The notes beneath the pieces were generated by a model. That model ran no database searches, was not told the DNA's origin, and saw only the letters and a list, made by a program, of their open reading frames with translations. DNA of 64,000 nt from a bacterium (GTDB taxonomy: Bacteria; Hydrothermota; UBA3073; JACQXS01; JAQTXJ01). The DNA is taken from the NCBI GenBank assembly GCA_028716385.1, contig JAQUPX010000007.1:143017-207016 (forward strand). The letters are read 5' to 3'. Of this stretch, positions 60,501 to 64,000 are shown piece after piece (positions within the stretch are counted from its first letter, which is position 1; each line of letters opens with the position of its first letter). The position numbers and the translations under genes were made by a program.

Positions 60501-61811
60501 ATGCGAAAACTAGCGGCATTTTTATGGCAGTCAAGAGGAATAGTAAATCTTATAAGCAGGGGATTAAGCATAATGAACAGGTTCAACTTTACCCCCTGCA
60601 AATTAGAAAAAATACTCGGGCGGTATATAGATTTGTTGCTTAAATATAATGCGGTGCCCACTTTTCCCATCACCGCAAACATCGTTGACAGGTATCCCGA
60701 AACCATACAAAGGTTGCAAAAAAGAGGAGCGGTTTTTGAAGTCCACGGATATGTGCATATTGATTATACACGATTAAACTTAAAACAACAGGAAGAACAT
60801 TTTAAGAAAGCAATAGAGATTTTTCAGAAACATAAGATTGCATTTTCCGGGTTTAGGGCTCCTTATACAAGATGGAATGATGACACAATGGAAGCGCTTA
60901 AGAGGAACGGTTTTATGTGGGACAGCAGTTACACACTGTTGCTGGATATTATAGATAAAAAAGGGTTCAAGAAAAAACAGTGGGATGCGTATCAGAAAGC
61001 CATACGATTATATACTCCCGGTAAAGTGGCAAAACAAGTCGTAACACCAAGAATAATGAAAAACGGAATTGTTGAAATCCCAATGACTTTGCCGGACGAT
61101 GAAATCGTAGTTGATAGGCTTGGGATAAGAAAACAACAGATAGTAAAAAAAATATTATGGACTATTTTTAAGAAGACCTACGAGAGAGGGGAGTTTTTTG
61201 GGTTGCAGGTACACCCGGAACGGATTACATTGTATAGACCTGCAATTGAAAGGATACTTAAAAAAGTAGAAGTTTTTAATTTGCCCGTATGGAAAGCAAC
61301 ATTGAAAGACATTGCAGAATGGTGGATAGAAAAAGAAAAGTTTGAAACCGATATTAAAGAAACACAGGGTGTTTATACTATTAAATTTAAGTGCTCCGCA
61401 CGCGCAACCGTGCTTGCAAAAAATATAGAGATTGAGGGAAATGGAAAAGAATGGTATGGTAAATATAAGTTGGTAAGTTCTACAAGTGAGTTAAAAGTTC
61501 ATTCGGGCAAAAAGCCGATAATCGGGGTAAACCCGGATTGTTCCAACACATTTACGAGATTTCTAAAAGAAGAAGGTTATATAGTCGAGATGAGTAAAAC
61601 GGCAAATAATTACTCAATATATTTTGATGGGATAAAAGAATTTGAAGAAATAGAAATATTAAAACAAATAGAGAAAGAGGATGTTCCGCTTATAAGATTC
61701 TGGAGATGGCCATGGGCTGCAAGAAGCACATTTTCAATAACCGGAGATATAGATGCTTTAACGATAATAGACTTTTGGGGACGAATAGTAGAAACGCATT
61801 TTAGCAATTAA
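60501..61811 (+). CDS. Polysaccharide deacetylase family protein
   Basis: 436 residues. The NodB-type fold is shown by VPTFPITANIVDRYPETIQRLQKRGAVFEVHGYVHIDYTRL, with metal-type His82 and His86, and by GFRAPYTRWNDDTMEALKRNGFMWDSS. Later blocks are FFGLQVHPERI and, at the end, RFWRWPWAARSTFSITGDIDALTIIDFWGR, which I associate with full-length members of this subfamily, so the gene looks complete. It would remove N- or O-acetyl groups from a cell-envelope polysaccharide. The region about 280-390 carries a separate, unassigned beta-rich insert. Confidence 0.88.
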   Translation: MRKLAAFLWQSRGIVNLISRGLSIMNRFNFTPCKLEKILGRYIDLLLKYNAVPTFPITANIVDRYPETIQRLQKRGAVFEVHGYVHIDYTRLNLKQQEEHFKKAIEIFQKHKIAFSGFRAPYTRWNDDTMEALKRNGFMWDSSYTLLLDIIDKKGFKKKQWDAYQKAIRLYTPGKVAKQVVTPRIMKNGIVEIPMTLPDDEIVVDRLGIRKQQIVKKILWTIFKKTYERGEFFGLQVHPERITLYRPAIERILKKVEVFNLPVWKATLKDIAEWWIEKEKFETDIKETQGVYTIKFKCSARATVLAKNIEIEGNGKEWYGKYKLVSSTSELKVHSGKKPIIGVNPDCSNTFTRFLKEEGYIVEMSKTANNYSIYFDGIKEFEEIEILKQIEKEDVPLIRFWRWPWAARSTFSITGDIDALTIIDFWGRIVETHFSN

Positions 61812-61873
61812 ATAGCAACCCGTGATAACTATAGACATTCCTGCCTGACGATAGACAAGCAAAAATGATACAC

Positions 61874-61994
61874 TTTTTGTATCTAATATGATACAAAAAT
61901 ATGATTTTATCCGGTTTATGGCAATGCCCAAAACCTTATTTTGGTATTATATAATACCAAATTTATAAGATATAGACTAAAATGTCGTGACATT
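61874..61994. promoter_or_regulatory. Three palindromes upstream of the small basic ORF and secreted gene
   Basis: TTTTTGTATC-taatat-GATACAAAAA (61874-61899, 10-bp arms; also terminator-like for the deacetylase gene). A perfect 22-bp palindrome with half-site TTTGGTATTAT (61940-61961). AATGTC-gt-GACATT (61981-61994), six bases before a TATAAT (62000-62005). The last two resemble operators for a dimeric repressor placed at a promoter. Nothing else is seen between 61812 and 62034 apart from a degenerate CTGCCTGACGATAGACAAG near 61848. Confidence 0.55.
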
Positions 61995-62034
61995 TGCTAT
62001 ATAATTCTAGTATAAAGAAACTACATTAAAATTA

Positions 62035-62166
62035 ATGGAAAAAGAGACTTATGAAAAATATAGGAGACATCGTAAACCGATGCCCCCGCCAACAAAGGTT
62101 ATGAAAGATAAAAGAAAGAAAAGTAGAAAAAAACAAAAAGAAGAGTTAAAAATGGAGGGAAAATGA
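62035..62166 (+). CDS. Small Lys/Arg-rich protein (43 residues)
   Basis: The ATG at 62035 opens a 43-codon frame, MEKETYEKYRRHRKPMPPPT and then a basic tail rich in Lys and Arg, ending KMEGK. It is strongly basic with one PMPPPTKV segment. Its stop TGA (62164-62166) overlaps the next gene's ATG (62163-62165) in ATGA, and the AUGGAGGG at its 3' end also serves as the ribosome site for that gene. Codon content resembles the coding sequence around it. It may be a genuine nucleic-acid-binding micro-protein or a leader ORF that couples translation of the secreted protein. I do not recognise a named family. Confidence 0.55.
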   Translation: MEKETYEKYRRHRKPMPPPTKVMKDKRKKSRKKQKEELKMEGK

Positions 62167-64000
62167 GAGAAATGATTTTTTTATTTGTTCTGATTAGCGG
62201 AATTGCAAATGCAAAACCGGCAACTTTAATAGGGGAGAAAGATGCCCTTTTATCGCTAAATCAAACAAAAATTGAAAAAGTAAATACAATATCGAACAAG
62301 GAAGGTTTGATTTTCCCAAAGAATTTGCAACAAGAAATCAACAGGATTCTGCCGCAGGCAATAGGGATGAGTGCCCCGGTGGCAAAAGAAAATGGCCAGG
62401 ATATTATTTCCAGATATCATGCAAACCCCTTTACGGCTATTAAACAAATAAAATTGAATGAAGCCAATATGGGAAAAACAAAAGGGGATTGGATAATAAT
62501 AGACTCAACCGTGATAATTGACCACGACACTACTATTAATAGTAACATAATAATATATAATAATTCACAGCTTATCGTCCGTAATTGTTCTCTTGTTGTA
62601 AAAGGTATTATCTATGCGTTTCAAAATTCTTTATTTTCCGTAGACAGCACCAGTTTGGTAATCCCGCAGGACTACATCTATCAATTTGGTATGCAGGTCG
62701 GTATGAACACTATGGACTCCAGCAAAATAGAAATAAAACATTCAAAATTAAATTCTTCCAATTTGCCATTAGGCGGCGGGGTTATAAACGGAGGTTCTTT
62801 ATTATTTGACAATGTGCAGATGGATCAGTCGTTTATTACTTTTTGCACATTTGGAAGTAAGAGTAAAATAAATATAAAATATACCGACAAAGCAGGTGAA
62901 TTTGTGGTTTTGGGAGATTCATCGGAAGTTCATATTTCGCATTCCGATACTGTTCTTGTTTGGCTTGGTTTCCCGAAAGGCTCATCCGGAAAAGTTTATG
63001 GAGATTCCCTGCATATGACTAACTGGATTAACCATTTCACGTATCCCGATACTACCTGTAATAAGATAACTTATTCTCTTGTGCTGGACAGCCTTACCGG
63101 GCTTTTGCTTGCTACAATGGCAGAAGACAGTACTGACATAGATTTGTATAATGCAGAAATCAGGGGGGCCGGGGGAATTTTTGCTGCAATCCCTGATACT
63201 GATACGATAATCGGGCTTGTAAACGGTTCGACATACAGTGATTGGACGGCACCGTTGCCCGGTAGAAACTATCATCTTGTGAATTCATCAGTTGCAGCAT
63301 GGAATTTGTATTTTTATGCCGGGACTCAGCTTTCAATCAGAAGTTCCATTTTCGGTGAGTGCCTTTTAGCGGATTCGGCAAAGTCTCTATTTTGGAATGC
63401 AGTTTGTGATGGCGCAGGAGGACATATCGGTGCCGGTGGCAACTCTTTTTTAATTTCCGGACTTACAAGCCTTTATACGGACGCTCTTATGGAAGGGCAT
63501 TCCGTTTCAATTATGCTTTTAACAAATTTTATGTATGGGCATTTAATAGCTAAAGGAATGGCGGCAACGATTTTATATAATACTGTTCTTGCAAATCCCG
63601 TATTGATTTATGACTCTGCAACGGTTATGGTAACGGGTTGCTATCCTCCTTCGCCTTCGCATAGTAATGAGAATATTCCTATCCGTGGAAGCGCGTATAT
63701 GCTTAGAGGCCCTAATTCCCCGTTTAGTTTTGACGGGTACAAAGTTGAGTATGCGCCTACGACCGATACTACGGAATTTTTCCCAATAACCGACAGAATA
63801 ACAACTCCGGTAGACAATGATGACATTTGTGTTTTTTCAACCTACGGACTAAATTCGGGAACATATGTAATCAGATTATGGTATTTCTTTTCAGCGTTCG
63901 GAGGTAGCGATAGTATTAACTTCGATAATTCAATATATTTGAACTGGCAGGATGTAGAGGAAACAGCAAAAACCAAGAAATTATCTCTTTCCGTTACACC
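62163..64000 (+). CDS. Large secreted protein, 3' end outside window
   Basis: Open from ATG 62163 to the window end, at least 612 residues, with no stop. It starts with a signal peptide (MREMIFLFVLISGIANAKP). After about residue 110 come many short beta strands with Asn, Ser and Asp turns (STVIIDHDTTINSNIIIYNNSQLIVRNCSLVVKG; SLLFDNVQMDQSFITFC; SSVAAWNLYFYAG). The pattern fits a right-handed parallel beta-helix of the polysaccharide-binding or lyase type. No catalytic motif is identified. A GGAGGG site overlaps the end of the 43-residue ORF. By analogy with the other secreted proteins it probably ends in a sorting domain beyond the window, but that cannot be seen. Confidence 0.78.
   Translation, partial: MREMIFLFVLISGIANAKPATLIGEKDALLSLNQTKIEKVNTISNKEGLIFPKNLQQEINRILPQAIGMSAPVAKENGQDIISRYHANPFTAIKQIKLNEANMGKTKGDWIIIDSTVIIDHDTTINSNIIIYNNSQLIVRNCSLVVKGIIYAFQNSLFSVDSTSLVIPQDYIYQFGMQVGMNTMDSSKIEIKHSKLNSSNLPLGGGVINGGSLLFDNVQMDQSFITFCTFGSKSKINIKYTDKAGEFVVLGDSSEVHISHSDTVLVWLGFPKGSSGKVYGDSLHMTNWINHFTYPDTTCNKITYSLVLDSLTGLLLATMAEDSTDIDLYNAEIRGAGGIFAAIPDTDTIIGLVNGSTYSDWTAPLPGRNYHLVNSSVAAWNLYFYAGTQLSIRSSIFGECLLADSAKSLFWNAVCDGAGGHIGAGGNSFLISGLTSLYTDALMEGHSVSIMLLTNFMYGHLIAKGMAATILYNTVLANPVLIYDSATVMVTGCYPPSPSHSNENIPIRGSAYMLRGPNSPFSFDGYKVEYAPTTDTTEFFPITDRITTPVDNDDICVFSTYGLNSGTYVIRLWYFFSAFGGSDSINFDNSIYLNWQDVEETAKTKKLSLSVT

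Overview
The window is AT-rich bacterial DNA with short spacers, strong AGGAGG-type ribosome sites on several genes, and TTGACA / TATAAT-type promoters. Eight secreted proteins end in the same kind of C-terminal module (NPF..., a YD(I/L)(S/T)G strand, then an (A/S/T)GIYF or GVYF strand with a basic tail). This is the type IX secretion (T9SS) / FlgD-like sorting domain of the FCB superphylum and of candidate phyla such as WOR-3 (Stahlbacteria) or Cloacimonadota. A PorV/UPF0164-type barrel fused to OmpA, a TonB-dependent receptor and a LolA-like protein show a two-membrane cell. A candidate-phylum relative of WOR-3 is my best guess; the window has no rRNA or other phylogenetic marker to fix it.

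Layout. 1-3.6 kb: end of a repeat-rich TPR protein, then pyrK, a lolA-like gene and pyrD, tightly packed. 4-6.8 kb: lemA (-) and leuC-leuD. 6.9-19.6 kb: cell-surface island with a TonB receptor, three paralogous secreted proteins, a beta-helix/Fn3 protein and a convergent transglutaminase-like protein, separated by a perfect 40-bp palindromic terminator. 19.8-24.5 kb: a class III cyclase-AAA-TPR regulator split in two at a repeat insertion, overlapping an N-acetylmuramoyl-alanine amidase. 24.6-32.9 kb: MutL/GlmL with a small partner gene (-), an O-antigen-ligase-like/TPR membrane protein, a serpin and the PorV-OmpA fusion (-). 33-36.6 kb: SAM hydroxide adenosyltransferase, recX, a membrane protein and a DUF4139 protein (-). 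36.7-45.9 kb: a long + strand run of MBL hydrolase, yajC, ptsH, ptsI, PGI/PMI, an NYN-domain protein, a sugar nucleotidyltransferase, rph, rluD-like and a flippase. 46-55 kb: radical SAM/SPASM, PHP, a 2282-residue DUF11-repeat surface protein and an HD protein. 55.9-60.1 kb (-): flavodoxin, a PD40 propeller protein and a subtilase. 60.5-64 kb: polysaccharide deacetylase, a 43-residue Lys/Arg-rich ORF and the start of another secreted protein, which runs off the window.

The most striking feature is not a gene. It is a dense, modular family of short palindromic repeats. The arms GTCAGAC...GTCTGAC enclose a loop of 6 to 56 nt into which other palindromes are nested. Many copies lie 4-45 nt upstream of start codons, and some have entered coding sequence: they supply new C-termini (MBL hydrolase, RluD-like), an in-frame linker in a TPR protein, and the frameshift that splits the cyclase gene. 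A second dispersed family of CACAGATTACACGAG-like strings fills the longest intergenic gaps. I saw no tRNA, rRNA, CRISPR array, transposase or phage gene.

Promoter, terminator and repeat calls were made by eye and no database search was run. Function calls rest on motifs I can see and on general knowledge of the families.
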